Assembly: GCF_900112035.1 (NCBI RefSeq)
Contig: NZ_FOKC01000003.1
Span: 62,001-126,000 of the forward strand
Origin: Nocardioides alpinus
Lineage (GTDB): Bacteria > Actinomycetota > Actinomycetes > Propionibacteriales > Nocardioidaceae
DNA length: 64,000 nucleotides
Direction: 5' to 3'
In this document: one piece after another, positions 17,465 to 26,981 of the stretch
How the letters are laid out: each line of letters starts with the position of its first letter
Numbering within the stretch: position 1 is the stretch's first letter
The notes under the pieces: generated by a model
The model's database searches: none
Told to the model about the DNA's origin: nothing
What the model saw: the letters and a program-made list of their open reading frames with translations, nothing else
Program-made: the position numbers and the translations under genes

Positions 17465-18562
17465 GTGGGCTTCTCGTGGGACGACCTGGGCCAGCTGGCC
17501 CTGGCGCGCCAGTTCCCCGAGGCACCCACCGACCTCGTCGGGCGACTCGCGGCGGTCGGGCCGATCCAGTCCCAGACGGCCCGCTCCCCCATCCTCGCGC
17601 TCGCCGCACGCTTCCCGGGCACCACCCGTGACGACCTCACCGCGGCCTACGAGTCCGGGGCGGTCGTGCGCGGCAGCACGGTCCGAGGCACCGTCCACAC
17701 CGCGACACCGGAGCAGTACGCCGCCCTAGGTGCCGCGACGCGGGTCGGTCAACGCACCCTGTGGCAGCGGATGCTGCGCCTCGAGCGATCGACGCTCGAG
17801 GACCTGTGGCGGGCCACCGAGGAGTTCGCGACCGCGTGGCGCACGACCGACGAGCTGGCCGACCACCTGCACCGGTGGCTGATGGAGCACGAGGGACGCG
17901 ACGACGTGACCGGGCAACAGGCGGGTCGCTACCTCGCCTTCGGCCACGGTGGCCTCGTGCGGCGTCCGGTCAACGGGGACTGGTCGGGCCAGGGGGCACC
18001 CGAGTACCGCACCCTCCCGCCGGTCGTCGACGCGAGCGTCGCGGACGCGATCGAGCTGCACCTGCGCAGCCACGGTCCGGCCTCGCGACACGACCTCGCC
18101 TGGTGGTCCGGCGTCGGCCTGCGCGTGGTCGACGAGCACCTCGCTGACCTCGGCGAGCGGCTCGGGCTCGTCGCCGCGGACGGCCCCGACGGCCGCACGT
18201 ACGTCGACCTGGCCGATCCGCCGGCGCCACGCACGCTGGCCGGCGTACGACTGCTGCCGGAGTTCGACGCGCTGATGTGCGGCTACGACCCCGCGGGCCG
18301 CGAACGGTTCGCCGCGCCTGCCCACCTCACCCGGCTGTGGAGCGGCGCCAACGGGCTGGTGCTGCCGCCCCTGATGGTCGACGGCCGGATCACCGGCTAC
18401 TGGCGGGCGACAGGATCGGCGAGGAGGCGACCACTGGAGGTGGTGTGGTTCGCCGGCACCCGGCGGCCCCGCAGGGCGGAGCTCGACGCGCCCGTCGCCG
18501 CGCTCGAGGCGGCCCTCGGCATCACGGTCACGGACGTCTCGCTCAGCCGCGAGGTGGTGTGA
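17465..18562 (+). CDS. Winged-helix DNA-binding domain protein (HTH_42, AlkZ-like)
   Basis: 365 residues, GTG start. It belongs to the winged-helix HTH_42 superfamily that includes the AlkZ/YcaQ DNA glycosylases: GPIQSQTARSPILALAARF, the VRGSTVRGTVHTAT strand pair and the C-terminal VLPPLMVDGRITGYWR. The QxQ element (QSQTA, near residue 36) corresponds to the AlkZ catalytic motif. A role in removing alkylated or crosslinked bases is possible but unproven. Its last 20 bp overlap the convergent AraC-type gene. Confidence 0.8.
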   Translation: MGFSWDDLGQLALARQFPEAPTDLVGRLAAVGPIQSQTARSPILALAARFPGTTRDDLTAAYESGAVVRGSTVRGTVHTATPEQYAALGAATRVGQRTLWQRMLRLERSTLEDLWRATEEFATAWRTTDELADHLHRWLMEHEGRDDVTGQQAGRYLAFGHGGLVRRPVNGDWSGQGAPEYRTLPPVVDASVADAIELHLRSHGPASRHDLAWWSGVGLRVVDEHLADLGERLGLVAADGPDGRTYVDLADPPAPRTLAGVRLLPEFDALMCGYDPAGRERFAAPAHLTRLWSGANGLVLPPLMVDGRITGYWRATGSARRRPLEVVWFAGTRRPRRAELDAPVAALEAALGITVTDVSLSREVV

Positions 18563-19334
18563 GGGCGCCGGGCTGGTCGCGGAGGAACTCCCCGGGCGTC
18601 ATGCCCGCGACCGTGCGGAAGTCGTGGGTGAAGTGCGCCTGGTCGGTGTAGCCGAGGGTGGCGGCCATGTCGGCCAGCCCGGTCGTGCCCGCCTTCAACC
18701 CCTCGACGGCGTCGTGCAGGCGGCGTCGCTGGACCAGCCACTTGGGGCCGAGTCCCAGCCGCTGCTCGAGGAGTCGCTGGAGGCTGCGCTCCGTCAGCCC
18801 GACGTGCGCCGCCATGTCGGACACCCGCGTCACGTCGGGGTGGTCGCGCAGCCAGGTGACGAGCTCGTTGACCAGCAGTCCCTGCCCGTCGACGGGCAGG
18901 TGCGTCGCCAGCCACCGCTCCGTCGCCTCGATCGCCGCCGCGTGGGCGGCGGGGACGCCCGGGTCGGGCTCCATCGCGGTGCGGACCCGGTCGACGAGGT
19001 CGGCGTGCGCGGGAGACAGCACCGTGTCGAGCTCGATCCAGCGGTCCGTGACCGTGGCGACCGACCGGCCCAGCAGGAGCCGACCCGCGCCGGGGGTCAG
19101 CATGGTGCCGACGGCCCAGCCGTCGCCCTCGAGCGTGACGCTGGACCGGCCGCGGGCGACGCCGTAGAACCGGGCATAGGTGTTGCTCACGACGACGAGG
19201 CACACCGGGTGCTGGAGGGTGCTCTGGGTCGACGGCTCGGCCAGCGACCAGACCGGGATCCAGAAACGGTCCACCAGGTCCGTGAGGTGGGGGCTCGGGG
19301 CATAGCGGTGGATGGGCGGTGAGGGACGGCTCAC
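18543..19334 (-). CDS. AraC family transcriptional regulator
   Basis: 263 residues from GTG 19334. The N-terminal sensing domain resembles DUF6597 (YAPSPHLTDLVDRFWIPVW). A C-terminal AraC double helix-turn-helix follows (SDMAAHVGLTERSLQRLLEQRLGLGPKWLVQRRRL; LADMAATLGYTDQAHFTHDFRTVAGMTPGEF). The frame is open to GTG 19424 (30 more residues), but that start lies inside a 7-bp inverted repeat and promoter-like region, so the internal GTG is preferred. It probably regulates itself and the divergent TIGR03086 gene. Confidence 0.82.
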   Translation of the reverse strand: MSRPSPPIHRYAPSPHLTDLVDRFWIPVWSLAEPSTQSTLQHPVCLVVVSNTYARFYGVARGRSSVTLEGDGWAVGTMLTPGAGRLLLGRSVATVTDRWIELDTVLSPAHADLVDRVRTAMEPDPGVPAAHAAAIEATERWLATHLPVDGQGLLVNELVTWLRDHPDVTRVSDMAAHVGLTERSLQRLLEQRLGLGPKWLVQRRRLHDAVEGLKAGTTGLADMAATLGYTDQAHFTHDFRTVAGMTPGEFLRDQPGALTPPRG

Positions 19335-19394
19335 GCCCGTCAGGTGCGCGCGGTCGACCGGATCGACCTTCCGGGATCCCCGTGACGCCTGCAC

Positions 19395-19424
19395 GTGTCG
19401 GATTATCACAAGAGGCACCGACAC
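19395..19424. promoter_or_regulatory. Inverted repeat between AraC and TIGR03086 genes
   Basis: GTGTCGG-N16-CCGACAC in the divergent promoter region. On the minus strand a GATAAT-like hexamer (19403-19408) lies between the arms, consistent with an operator-promoter overlap. Confidence 0.45.
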
Positions 19425-19445
19425 CCGCGCTGCGAACGTGGACCC

Positions 19446-20018
19446 ATGACCGAGACCTCACTGAAGTTCACCGAGCGAGCCGACGTCTTCGCCACCATCG
19501 TCGGCCGGGCCTGGCCCGCGTGGGACGCACCGACCCCCTGCGAGGCGTGGACGGTCCGCGACGTGGTCGACCACGTCATCGACACCGAGCGCGAGTTCCT
19601 CAAGCGGCAGGACCTCGGCCCCGGGCCCTCGCCCGACCGGAGCGATCCGGTCGGGGCCTGGCGCCAGCATGCCGCGGCCGTCGCCGAGGTGCTTGCCCGC
19701 GACGGCGTCGCCGACACGGAGTACGACGGCTGGTTCGGCCGCACGACGATCGCGGCCACGATGGCCGACTTCTACGGTTGGGACCTCGTCGTCCACGGTT
19801 CTGACATCGCCCGCGCCACGGGACAGGAGTGGACGATCAGCGACGAGGAGGCCACCCAGCTGCACACCACGGCCGACGGCTGGGGCGACGCCCTCTACTC
19901 CGAGGGCATCTGCAGGGAGGCGGTCGAGGTGTCCGACGACGCATCCGCCTCCGACCGCCTGCTGGCCCGGCTGGGCCGGGACCCGGGCTGGCGCCCCGAG
20001 CCGGTTCGGCAGTCCTAA
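19446..20018 (+). CDS. TIGR03086 family metal-binding protein
   Basis: 190 residues from ATG 19446. It has the DinB/mycothiol-dependent isomerase fold features: TPCEAWTVRDVVDHVIDTE with a ligand histidine, and the signature FYGWDLVVHGSDIARATGQ. TIGR03086 is an actinobacterial family; many relatives use mycothiol, but the reaction here is unknown. The upstream 17 codons in frame lie over the operator and were excluded. Convergent with the alpha/beta hydrolase gene. Confidence 0.85.
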   Translation: MTETSLKFTERADVFATIVGRAWPAWDAPTPCEAWTVRDVVDHVIDTEREFLKRQDLGPGPSPDRSDPVGAWRQHAAAVAEVLARDGVADTEYDGWFGRTTIAATMADFYGWDLVVHGSDIARATGQEWTISDEEATQLHTTADGWGDALYSEGICREAVEVSDDASASDRLLARLGRDPGWRPEPVRQS

Positions 20019-20041
20019 GCGGCCCAGGCGGCCCAGTCGGC

Positions 20042-20884
20042 CTAGGCGGCGTCCCGGATCTCGCCGGCGACCATCGCCATCGTCGAGCGGGCGCGGACCG
20101 GGTCCTCGGTGAGGAAGTAGTGGTCGACGCCGGGCGTCACGTCGTGCACCACCCGGATGCCGGAGGCCCGGAGCCGGTGGGCGTAGGCGTCGCCCTCCGC
20201 GCGCAGGACGTCCCGCTCGGCGGTGAGCACGACCGCCGGCGGCAGCCCGGTCAGGTCAGCGGCGAGCAGCGGCGAGGCGTACGGCTCCAGCCGGGTCGCC
20301 GGATCGGGCAGGTACACGCGGCGCACGAGGCGGCGCAGCTCCGGCGAGATCATGCCCGGCTCGCCGTCGCGGGGTTCGGCCGACAGGTCGAGCGACGGGA
20401 TGCCGAGCACCTGCAGCGTCGGGGTGAAGGAGCCGGAGTCGCGCGCCTGGAGCGCCACCGACGCGGCCAGGCCACCGCCGGAGCTGAAGCCGCCGACCGA
20501 GACCGGGGTGCCGTCGCCCGCGAGCGCCGCGGCGACGTCGTGCGCCTGCTGCTGGGCGACGGGGTAGGCGACGCGGGGTGCCACCTCGAAGTCCACGTTG
20601 GCGACCACCACGCCCGCCGTGGCAGCGACGTAGCGGCACCACCAGTCGTCCATCGCGGGGTAGCGCATCAGGAACGCACCGCCGTGCAGGTGCACGTGGA
20701 TCGGCAGCGGGCCGGGCGCCGGCCGGTAGAGGAAGACCGGCACCTTGCCGTGGCGGGTCGGCACGAGCACGCGGTCGGGAGCCGGCAGGTCGCGGCCCGC
20801 GAACCTCAGCCCGTCTCCGTACGACACCGTGAACCTCGCAGTCGCCCGCATCATCTCGACCCGCAACCGGTCCCCTGGCGTCAC
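20042..20884 (-). CDS. Alpha/beta hydrolase (HSL family)
   Basis: 280 residues. Oxyanion motif HGGAF (67-71), nucleophile Ser134 in GFSSG, acid Asp225 (AERDVLR) and His255 (GVDHYF) form a complete catalytic triad of the hormone-sensitive-lipase-like esterases. No signal peptide. It probably hydrolyses small carboxylic esters; natural substrate unknown. GTG start. Divergent to no close gene; the next gene upstream on the same strand ends at 20934. Confidence 0.88.
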   Translation of the reverse strand: MTPGDRLRVEMMRATARFTVSYGDGLRFAGRDLPAPDRVLVPTRHGKVPVFLYRPAPGPLPIHVHLHGGAFLMRYPAMDDWWCRYVAATAGVVVANVDFEVAPRVAYPVAQQQAHDVAAALAGDGTPVSVGGFSSGGGLAASVALQARDSGSFTPTLQVLGIPSLDLSAEPRDGEPGMISPELRRLVRRVYLPDPATRLEPYASPLLAADLTGLPPAVVLTAERDVLRAEGDAYAHRLRASGIRVVHDVTPGVDHYFLTEDPVRARSTMAMVAGEIRDAA

Positions 20885-20933
20885 GGTCGCAGTTCGCGAC
20901 GGCCACCCCCGTCGGATTGGTCAGGCGGACGGG

Positions 20934-21428
20934 TCAGCTGCGCTGCAGGGTGATGACGGCGACCGTGCAGCGGCCCGCGACCTCACCCGGTCCGGTGACC
21001 AGGCAGCCGGCGTCGGTCCCCTTCAGGACGTACGCCGCCTGGTCGCCGGCGAGCGGCAGGACCGAGGTCCGGCCGAGCTCGAGGACGGTGACGAAGGAGT
21101 CCACGTCGGGCGAGGCGATGACGTTGAGCGCGCGCACCGCGCCCTCGGGCACCGACGCGACGACCGCCGCGTCCCCGGAGAACGCGAAGGGTCGGTGCGG
21201 CTCGACGACGTGGGTCTCGCCGTCGACCTCCAGCCCGAGCACCGGTCCGTCGACGACCGTCAGGAGGCGGTGCCGGCCGGGGAAGGTGGAGAACGGTCCG
21301 TCGCGGTCGACGTCGGCGAGGCTGATCCGCCAGGCCCCGTCGTCGGCCGTCGCCAGCTCCCGCGTCGTACCTCCACCGTTGCCCCAGGGCCGCGGGGGCA
21401 CCTCGTCGCTGCGGACGATCGGGGGCAC
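20934..21428 (-). CDS. HutD/Ves family protein
   Basis: 164 residues. The signature PWGNGGGTTRELA near the N-terminus and the cupin-like strands that follow (WRISLADVDRDGPFSTFPG) define the HutD/Ves family, which is associated with histidine utilisation in some bacteria but has no established enzyme activity. GTG 21428 is 2 bp after the lepA stop, so it is translated from the lepA transcript. No hut genes are nearby. Confidence 0.85.
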   Translation of the reverse strand: MPPIVRSDEVPPRPWGNGGGTTRELATADDGAWRISLADVDRDGPFSTFPGRHRLLTVVDGPVLGLEVDGETHVVEPHRPFAFSGDAAVVASVPEGAVRALNVIASPDVDSFVTVLELGRTSVLPLAGDQAAYVLKGTDAGCLVTGPGEVAGRCTVAVITLQRS

Positions 21429-21430
21429 GA

Positions 21431-23308
21431 CTACTTCTTGCCGGACTTCTCGGCCGGCTGCGTGGTGGAGAGCGCGGCGACGAACGCCTCCTGGGGGACC
21501 TCGACGCGGCCGACCATCTTCATCCGCTTCTTGCCCTCCTTCTGCTTCTCCAGGAGCTTGCGCTTGCGGGTGATGTCGCCGCCGTAGCACTTGGCGAGGA
21601 CGTCCTTGCGGATGGCGCGGATGTTCTCGCGCGCGATCACCCGGGCACCGATGGCTGCCTGGATCGGCACCTCGAACTGCTGGCGCGGGATGAGCTCCTT
21701 GAGCTTGCCGGCCAGCATCACGCCGTAGGCGTAGGCCGCGTCCTTGTGCACGATCGCGCTGAACGCGTCGACCGGCTCGCCCTGGAGCAGGATGTCGACC
21801 TTGACGAGGTCGGAGGCCTGGTCGCCGTCGCGCTCGTAGTCGAGGGAGGCGTAGCCCTTGGTGCGCGACTTGAGCTGGTCGAAGAAGTCGAAGACGATCT
21901 CGCCCATCGGCAGCGTGTAGCGCATCTCGACGCGGTCCTCGGAGAGGTAGTCCATCCCCTGCAGGTTGCCGCGCTTGGCCTGGCAGAGCTCCATGATCGT
22001 GCCGATGTAGTCGGAGGGCGACAGGATCGTGGCGCGCACGACCGGCTCGCGCACCTCGGCGATCTTGCCGCCGTCGGGGTACTCACTCGGGTTGGTGCAC
22101 TCGATGACGGTGCCGTCCTCCATCGCGACCGAGTAGACGACGTTGGGGGCCGTCGAGATCAGGTCGAGGTTGAACTCGCGCTCGAGGCGCTCACGCACGA
22201 TCTCCATGTGGAGCAGGCCGAGGAAGCCGCAGCGGAAGCCGAAGCCCAGCGCGCCGGACGTCTCGGGCTCGTAGGCCAGCGCGGCGTCGTTGAGCTGCAG
22301 GCGCTCGAGGGCGTCGCGGAGGTTGGGGTAGTCGTCGCCGTCGATCGGGTAGAGCCCGGCGAACACCATCGGGTTGGGGTGCTTGTAGCCGCCCAGCGAC
22401 TCCGTCGCCCCGTGGTGCTGACTGGTGACGGTGTCACCGACGCGCGACTGGCGTACGTCCTTGACGCCCGTGATGAGGTAGCCCACCTCGCCGACGCCGA
22501 GGTCGCTCGCCTTCATCGGCTCGGGGCTGATGACGCCGACCTCGAGCATCTCGTGGACGACGCCGTTGGACATCATCTTGATGCGGTCGCGGTGGCTGAG
22601 CTTGCCGTCGACGACGCGGACGTAGGTGACGACCCCGCGGTAGGTGTCGTAGACCGAGTCGAAGATGAGCGCGCGGGGCGGGGCGTCGGCGTTGCCGACG
22701 GGGGCGGGGGTCTGCTTGACGATCTCGTTGAGCAGCGCCTCGACGCCGAGGCCGGTCTTCGCCGAGGTCTGCAGCACGTCGGACGGGTCGCAGCCGATGA
22801 TGCCGGCGAGCTCGGCGGCGTACTTCTCCGGCTGCGCGTTGGGGAGGTCGATCTTGTTGAGCACCGGGATGACGTGGAGGTCCGCGCCGAGCGCGAGGTA
22901 GAGGTTGGCCAGCGTCTGGGCCTCGATGCCCTGGGCGGCGTCGACCAGCAGGACCGCGGCCTCGCACGCCTCGAGGGAGCGGGACACCTCGTAGGTGAAG
23001 TCGACGTGCCCGGGGGTGTCGATCATGTTGAGCACGTAGGTGCCGGGCTCGACGCCCTCGGCGTTGTCGGCCGGCACGGTCCACGGGAGGCGCACGGCCT
23101 GGCTCTTGATGGTGATGCCGCGCTCGCGCTCGATGTCCATCCGGTCGAGGTACTGCGCGCGGGACGAGCGCTCGTCGACCACCCCGGTCAGCTGGAGCAT
23201 GCGGTCGGCGAGGGTCGACTTGCCGTGGTCGATGTGCGCGATGATGCAGAAGTTGCGGATGATCGATGGGTCGGTCGAGCCAGGCTTCGGCGCGTTCTTG
23301 AGGCTCAC
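21431..23308 (-). CDS. lepA: Elongation factor 4 (LepA), back-translocating GTPase
   Basis: 625 residues. G1 AHIDHGKST (about 23-31), G3 DTPGHVDF, G4 NKIDLP, then EF-G-like domains and the LepA-specific C-terminal domain. It acts on ribosomes during stress and initiation, binding GTP. GTG start at 23308. The downstream hutD-like gene begins 2 bp after the stop. The C-terminus ends in a Lys/Ser-rich tail (PAEKSGKK). Confidence 0.97.
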   Translation of the reverse strand: MSLKNAPKPGSTDPSIIRNFCIIAHIDHGKSTLADRMLQLTGVVDERSSRAQYLDRMDIERERGITIKSQAVRLPWTVPADNAEGVEPGTYVLNMIDTPGHVDFTYEVSRSLEACEAAVLLVDAAQGIEAQTLANLYLALGADLHVIPVLNKIDLPNAQPEKYAAELAGIIGCDPSDVLQTSAKTGLGVEALLNEIVKQTPAPVGNADAPPRALIFDSVYDTYRGVVTYVRVVDGKLSHRDRIKMMSNGVVHEMLEVGVISPEPMKASDLGVGEVGYLITGVKDVRQSRVGDTVTSQHHGATESLGGYKHPNPMVFAGLYPIDGDDYPNLRDALERLQLNDAALAYEPETSGALGFGFRCGFLGLLHMEIVRERLEREFNLDLISTAPNVVYSVAMEDGTVIECTNPSEYPDGGKIAEVREPVVRATILSPSDYIGTIMELCQAKRGNLQGMDYLSEDRVEMRYTLPMGEIVFDFFDQLKSRTKGYASLDYERDGDQASDLVKVDILLQGEPVDAFSAIVHKDAAYAYGVMLAGKLKELIPRQQFEVPIQAAIGARVIARENIRAIRKDVLAKCYGGDITRKRKLLEKQKEGKKRMKMVGRVEVPQEAFVAALSTTQPAEKSGKK

Positions 23309-23383
23309 GGACTGCTTTCAGGAGTACGACGGAGGGATCGGACCATTCTCCCACGCGGGGCGAGCCTCGCCGAACCGGCGCGT

Positions 23384-23389
23384 TAGCGT
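23384..23389 (+). promoter_or_regulatory. -10 hexamer of the EamA transporter gene
   Basis: TAGCGT, 6 nt before GTG 23396. Confidence 0.45.
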
Positions 23390-23395
23390 GCGGGG

Positions 23396-24331
23396 GTGAC
23401 TCGGCCGGCCCACGCGAACCACCTCCCGCTCCTGCCGGCCGCCGCGTTCGTGCTCGTCTGGTCGTCGGGCTACATCTCCGGGCCCGCCGCCGTGCACGCC
23501 GCCGCGCCGTTCTCGGTCCTGGGCTGGCGCTTCGTCGTCGCCGCCCTGATCGCCGCCGGGCTGTCACTGGCGCTGCGTCGACCCACGCGGATGGACCGCG
23601 CGACGCTCGGCCGGGTGGCCCTGGTGGGGCTGGTGATGAATGCGCTGCAGTTCGGCCTGATGTACGTCGCCTTCGACCTCGGCCTGGGCGCCACCCTCGC
23701 CTCGCTCTTCCACGCACTCAGCCCCGTCCTCACCGCCCTCCTGGCGGCCGGGCTCCTCGGCGAGCGCGTCTCCCGTGTGCAGGTCCTCGGCTTCGGCGTC
23801 GGGGTGGCCGGCGTGCTGCTCGTCCTGGGTGCGGACCTGGGCCACGCGGGCGGCCCCGTCGCGGTGGTCATCGGCGCGCTCAGCATGCTCACCCTCAGCC
23901 TCGGCACGCTCGGCCAGCGCTGGATCGGCGCGCAACCCGACCTGCTCTGGTCGGCGGCCGTCCAGTTCGCCGTGTCGGCACCTCCCCTGCTGGTGCTCGG
24001 CTGGCTCACGGAGGGCGCGTGGCCGGTCACCGACGGCCGGCAGGCCCTGATCTCGGTGCTGTTCCTGGCGATCGTCAACTCGATCATCGGCCTGGTGCTG
24101 CTGTCGCTGCTGGTGCTGCGCGGTGGCTCGGGCGCGGCGGCCAGCCTGTTCTTCCTCAGCCCACCGGTCACGGCCGTGCTGGCGTGGCTGATCCTCGACG
24201 AGACGCTCTCGCCCACCCAGCTGGTCGGGCTGGTGGTCGCGGTGGTCGGCGTGGGCGCCGCCACGCGCACCCGGGCCGCGCCCGCCCCGACCGCGGTGCC
24301 CGCTGCGGCTCAGGACGTCGGCACCCAGTAG
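23396..24331 (+). CDS. EamA family (DMT superfamily) transporter
   Basis: 311 residues with about ten hydrophobic helices arranged as two EamA repeats (about 12-140 and 150-285). The motifs VWSSGYISGP and LFHALSPVLTALLA (repeat 1) and LFFLSPPVTAVLAWLILDE (repeat 2) are typical. These are inner-membrane metabolite exporters of the RhaT/YdcZ type; the substrate is not predictable. GTG start with a close -10, divergent to lepA. Its end overlaps the convergent GNAT gene by 22 bp. Confidence 0.9.
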   Translation: MTRPAHANHLPLLPAAAFVLVWSSGYISGPAAVHAAAPFSVLGWRFVVAALIAAGLSLALRRPTRMDRATLGRVALVGLVMNALQFGLMYVAFDLGLGATLASLFHALSPVLTALLAAGLLGERVSRVQVLGFGVGVAGVLLVLGADLGHAGGPVAVVIGALSMLTLSLGTLGQRWIGAQPDLLWSAAVQFAVSAPPLLVLGWLTEGAWPVTDGRQALISVLFLAIVNSIIGLVLLSLLVLRGGSGAAASLFFLSPPVTAVLAWLILDETLSPTQLVGLVVAVVGVGAATRTRAAPAPTAVPAAAQDVGTQ

Positions 24332-24837
24332 CGCCGCTTCGTGCCGCGTACGTCCTCCAGCACGCCGCCCGCCGCCTCGATCACCCGGATCGATCCGACG
24401 TTGTCGTCGTCGCAGGTCACCAGGGCGGGGTCGATGCCCAGAGCGAGCGCCCACGGCAGCGCCTTCGTCAGCATCGCGGTGGCGTGCCCCTCGCGCCGAC
24501 GGGTGGGGCGTACGTCGTAGCCGATGTGCCCGCCCACGTCGAGGAGGAAGTCGTTGAGCTCGTGGCGGATGGCGAGCCGGCCGAGGTAGTCGTCGCCGTC
24601 GACCCACCACAGGGTCGTGCACGGCACGTGCCACTCGAGGCGAGGCGTCTCGAGGAGGGCGTCGGCCTTCACCGCCTCGACGAAGACCGCGAAGGCGTCG
24701 GGGTCCTGCCAGCCGGGGGCGTTGTGCTCGATCCAGGCGGCGGTCTGGCTGAACTCCGCGCCCTCGGCGACGAACTCGTCCATCGCCTCCAGGAAGGACT
24801 CGCGCACGGACGTGGTGGGCAGGACGAGCTCGGGCAT
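24310..24837 (-). CDS. GNAT family N-acetyltransferase
   Basis: 175 residues. The acetyl-CoA-binding stretch is VGGHIGYDVRPTRRREGHATAML (near 110-132), followed by VTCDDDNVGSIRVIEAAGGVL. These match GNAT motifs A and B. The N-terminal half resembles predicted acetyltransferases of the YybD/COG3981 type. Acceptor unknown. The start codon region is the mirror image of the divergent APH gene start (AGGATGGCGCCATG versus AGGATGCCGCCATG). Confidence 0.88.
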   Translation of the reverse strand: MPELVLPTTSVRESFLEAMDEFVAEGAEFSQTAAWIEHNAPGWQDPDAFAVFVEAVKADALLETPRLEWHVPCTTLWWVDGDDYLGRLAIRHELNDFLLDVGGHIGYDVRPTRRREGHATAMLTKALPWALALGIDPALVTCDDDNVGSIRVIEAAGGVLEDVRGTKRRYWVPTS

Positions 24838-24924
24838 GGCGCCATCCTGCCAAGGTCGAAGCCGCGGGCGCAGCCCGATATCCGGTGTCGGGCGCGGCGA
24901 CCGGTGGGGAAGGATGCCGCCATG
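24835..24924. promoter_or_regulatory. Divergent start region with mirrored 14-bp ends
   Basis: CATGGCGCCATCCT (24835-24848) and AGGATGCCGCCATG (24911-24924) are reverse complements except one base. Each has a (C/A)AGGAT hexamer 6 nt before its ATG, so both genes may be leaderless. Confidence 0.4.
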
Positions 24925-25881
24925 TCCCGCACGCCGCTGCCGCCCTACCCAGCCCCGCACGGGGAGACCGCCAGGCGCCTGGAGTGGCCCTTCCTCCCGC
25001 CGCACCTGCGGGCGTGGATCGAGCGCAGGTGCGGCTCCCCCGTCGTGTCGGCGATCTCGCAGACCAGCGGCTTCACGCCCGGCTTCGCGTCCGTCCTCGT
25101 GTGCGAGGACGGCTCCCGCCACTTCGCCAAGGCGGCGTCGGTCAAGGCGCAGCGCGTGTTCGCCGACTCCTACCGCGAGGAGGCCCGCAAGCTCGCCGCA
25201 CTGCCCGCGTCGGTGCCGGCCCCGCGCCTGCTGTGGCACCTGGACGACGACTGGGTGGTGCTCGGCATCGAGTACGTCGCCGCCCGGGCGCCGCACCGGC
25301 CTTGGCAGGAGGACGACCTCGACGCGCTCCTCGACTCCCTCGAGCAGGCGGCCGACCTGCTGACCCCACCCCCGGCCGGGCTGGACCTCGACACCGCCGA
25401 GGTCGACTTCGCCCCGCTCCTCGACGGCTGGACCAGCCTGCGCGAGACCCGCACCGACCTCGACCCCACCCACCTCGCCGAGACCGAGGCGCTCGCCCGG
25501 CGCTACGCCGAGGTCGTCGGCGGCGACACGTTGGTGCACACCGACATCCGCTCCGACAACGTGCTCATCGACCCCGAGGGACGCGCGCTGGTGTGCGACT
25601 GGAACTGGCCCGTGCGCGGTGCCGCCTGGTTCGACTCGTTCGCCGCCCTGATCGGCCCGCGCGCGGAGGGGATCGACGTGGACCGCGTGATCGCCGGGCG
25701 CCGGCTGCTGAAGGACGTCGACCCCGAGGCGTACGACATCAACCTCGCGCTCTACGTCGGCTACTTCTTCACCCAGTGCGAGCTGCCCGCCCCGCACACG
25801 TCCCCGCACATCCGCGACCACCAGCGCTGGCAGGGCGAGGTCTGCTGGGACTGGCTGTCCGAGCGCCGGGGCTGGTCGTGA
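24922..25881 (+). CDS. APH-fold phosphotransferase family protein (tandem copy 1)
   Basis: 319 residues. Catalytic loop HTDIRSDN at 206-213 and metal Asp226 (VCDWNWPVRG) identify the APH/choline kinase fold. It shares AWIERRCGSPVV with AWVDRSLGSPVV of the next gene, which overlaps it by GTGA; the two look like tandem paralogues with diverged catalytic loops. Substrate unknown; a small-molecule kinase is likely, and drug resistance is not implied. Confidence 0.83.
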   Translation: MSRTPLPPYPAPHGETARRLEWPFLPPHLRAWIERRCGSPVVSAISQTSGFTPGFASVLVCEDGSRHFAKAASVKAQRVFADSYREEARKLAALPASVPAPRLLWHLDDDWVVLGIEYVAARAPHRPWQEDDLDALLDSLEQAADLLTPPPAGLDLDTAEVDFAPLLDGWTSLRETRTDLDPTHLAETEALARRYAEVVGGDTLVHTDIRSDNVLIDPEGRALVCDWNWPVRGAAWFDSFAALIGPRAEGIDVDRVIAGRRLLKDVDPEAYDINLALYVGYFFTQCELPAPHTSPHIRDHQRWQGEVCWDWLSERRGWS

Positions 25882-26828
25882 CCGCGCCCCGCGCGGTCGG
25901 CGTACGCCTGCCGTACGACGGTGTGCCCGCTGCGGTCCGCGCCTGGGTCGACCGGTCGCTGGGCTCCCCGGTCGTCGAGGTGGCCGAGCAGGTGGGCGGC
26001 ATGTCGCCGGGCTGCGCCACGCGGGTGACCTGCGCCGACGGGACCCGCGCGTTCGTCAAGGCTGTCGGCGCCTCGCTGAATCCCGACACCCCGAGCCTCT
26101 TCCGGCGCGAGATCGGCGTGCTCACGCACATCGGCGCGCACGAGCTGTGGGCGCAGCTACTGGGGTCGTACGACGACGGGGACTGGGTCGCGCTTCTGAT
26201 CGAGGACGTCGAGGGGCGCCACCCCGACTTCAGCGACGACGCGGAGCTGGACGCGGTCCTCGAGGGGACCGACCGGCTGTCCGAGGTCCTGCAGGGACTC
26301 GAGGTGCCTCAGTCGGTGGACCTGGTCGACGTGGGGTTCGTGCTCCGCAGGTGGGCCGACACCCTCGACACGCTCCGCGACGCACCGGCCGAGGTGCCGG
26401 TGCCCGCGTGGCTGCGGACCGACCCGCACGGCTGGGCCACAGTGCTGCGTGACCACGGCTCGCGCCCGATGCCCCACCTCGCCCACTGGGACATCCGCGT
26501 CGACAACCTGCTGCGGCGACCGGGAGGGGAGATCGTCTTCATCGACTGGGGCGCCGCGGCACGCGGCCCGGCCTGGGCCGACCCGCTGCTCACCCGGCTG
26601 GAGCGGATGGACGAGCCCTGGTTCGACACCTCCATCGCGTCCTCCCCGACGCTCCTCGAGGCGGGCGAGGAGACGGTCACCGCGTTCCTCGCCGGCTTCG
26701 GCGCCCACCTCGCGGTCAGGTCGGTCGTCGCGGTCGACGTCAACCTGCCGACGCTCAACGAGTTCCGGACCCGCGAGTCGAGGCGCATGCTGGAGGCAGT
26801 GAGCAGGCGCACCGGTCGCTCGCTGTAG
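25878..26828 (+). CDS. APH-fold phosphotransferase family protein (tandem copy 2)
   Basis: 316 residues from GTG 25878, overlapping the previous stop (GTGA). Catalytic loop HWDIRVDN at 203-210 and Asp223 (FIDWGAAARG). Translationally coupled to copy 1, suggesting joint function. The longer reading frame upstream is the shadow of copy 1. The Trp at 204 replaces the usual Gly/Thr of the loop, as seen in several uncharacterised actinobacterial APH relatives. Confidence 0.83.
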   Translation: MTAPRAVGVRLPYDGVPAAVRAWVDRSLGSPVVEVAEQVGGMSPGCATRVTCADGTRAFVKAVGASLNPDTPSLFRREIGVLTHIGAHELWAQLLGSYDDGDWVALLIEDVEGRHPDFSDDAELDAVLEGTDRLSEVLQGLEVPQSVDLVDVGFVLRRWADTLDTLRDAPAEVPVPAWLRTDPHGWATVLRDHGSRPMPHLAHWDIRVDNLLRRPGGEIVFIDWGAAARGPAWADPLLTRLERMDEPWFDTSIASSPTLLEAGEETVTAFLAGFGAHLAVRSVVAVDVNLPTLNEFRTRESRRMLEAVSRRTGRSL

Positions 26829-26833
26829 GCGGA

Positions 26834-26864
26834 TTTGGGCGCTCGGGACGGGTGCCGGTAGTCT
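26834..26864 (+). promoter_or_regulatory. Candidate rpsT promoter
   Basis: TTGGGC (26835-26840), an 18-nt spacer, TAGTCT (26859-26864). This gives a 5' leader of about 110 nt; no further element was recognised in the 153-bp gap. Confidence 0.4.
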
Positions 26865-26981
26865 TTCTCACTGCATGTCCGGCGCCCGACCCTCCTGTGC
26901 TCATCGGCAGGAGCGGTTGCCAGGCAGCCGACAGCACGAGACTTTCACCCTGACCAGCTCCACAACATCGAGGACCCACAC

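Noticed and set aside
19335-19424. Extended N-terminus of the AraC regulator
   Set aside because: The first codons lie within the inverted repeat and promoter-like region; not excluded, but the internal GTG fits family length better.
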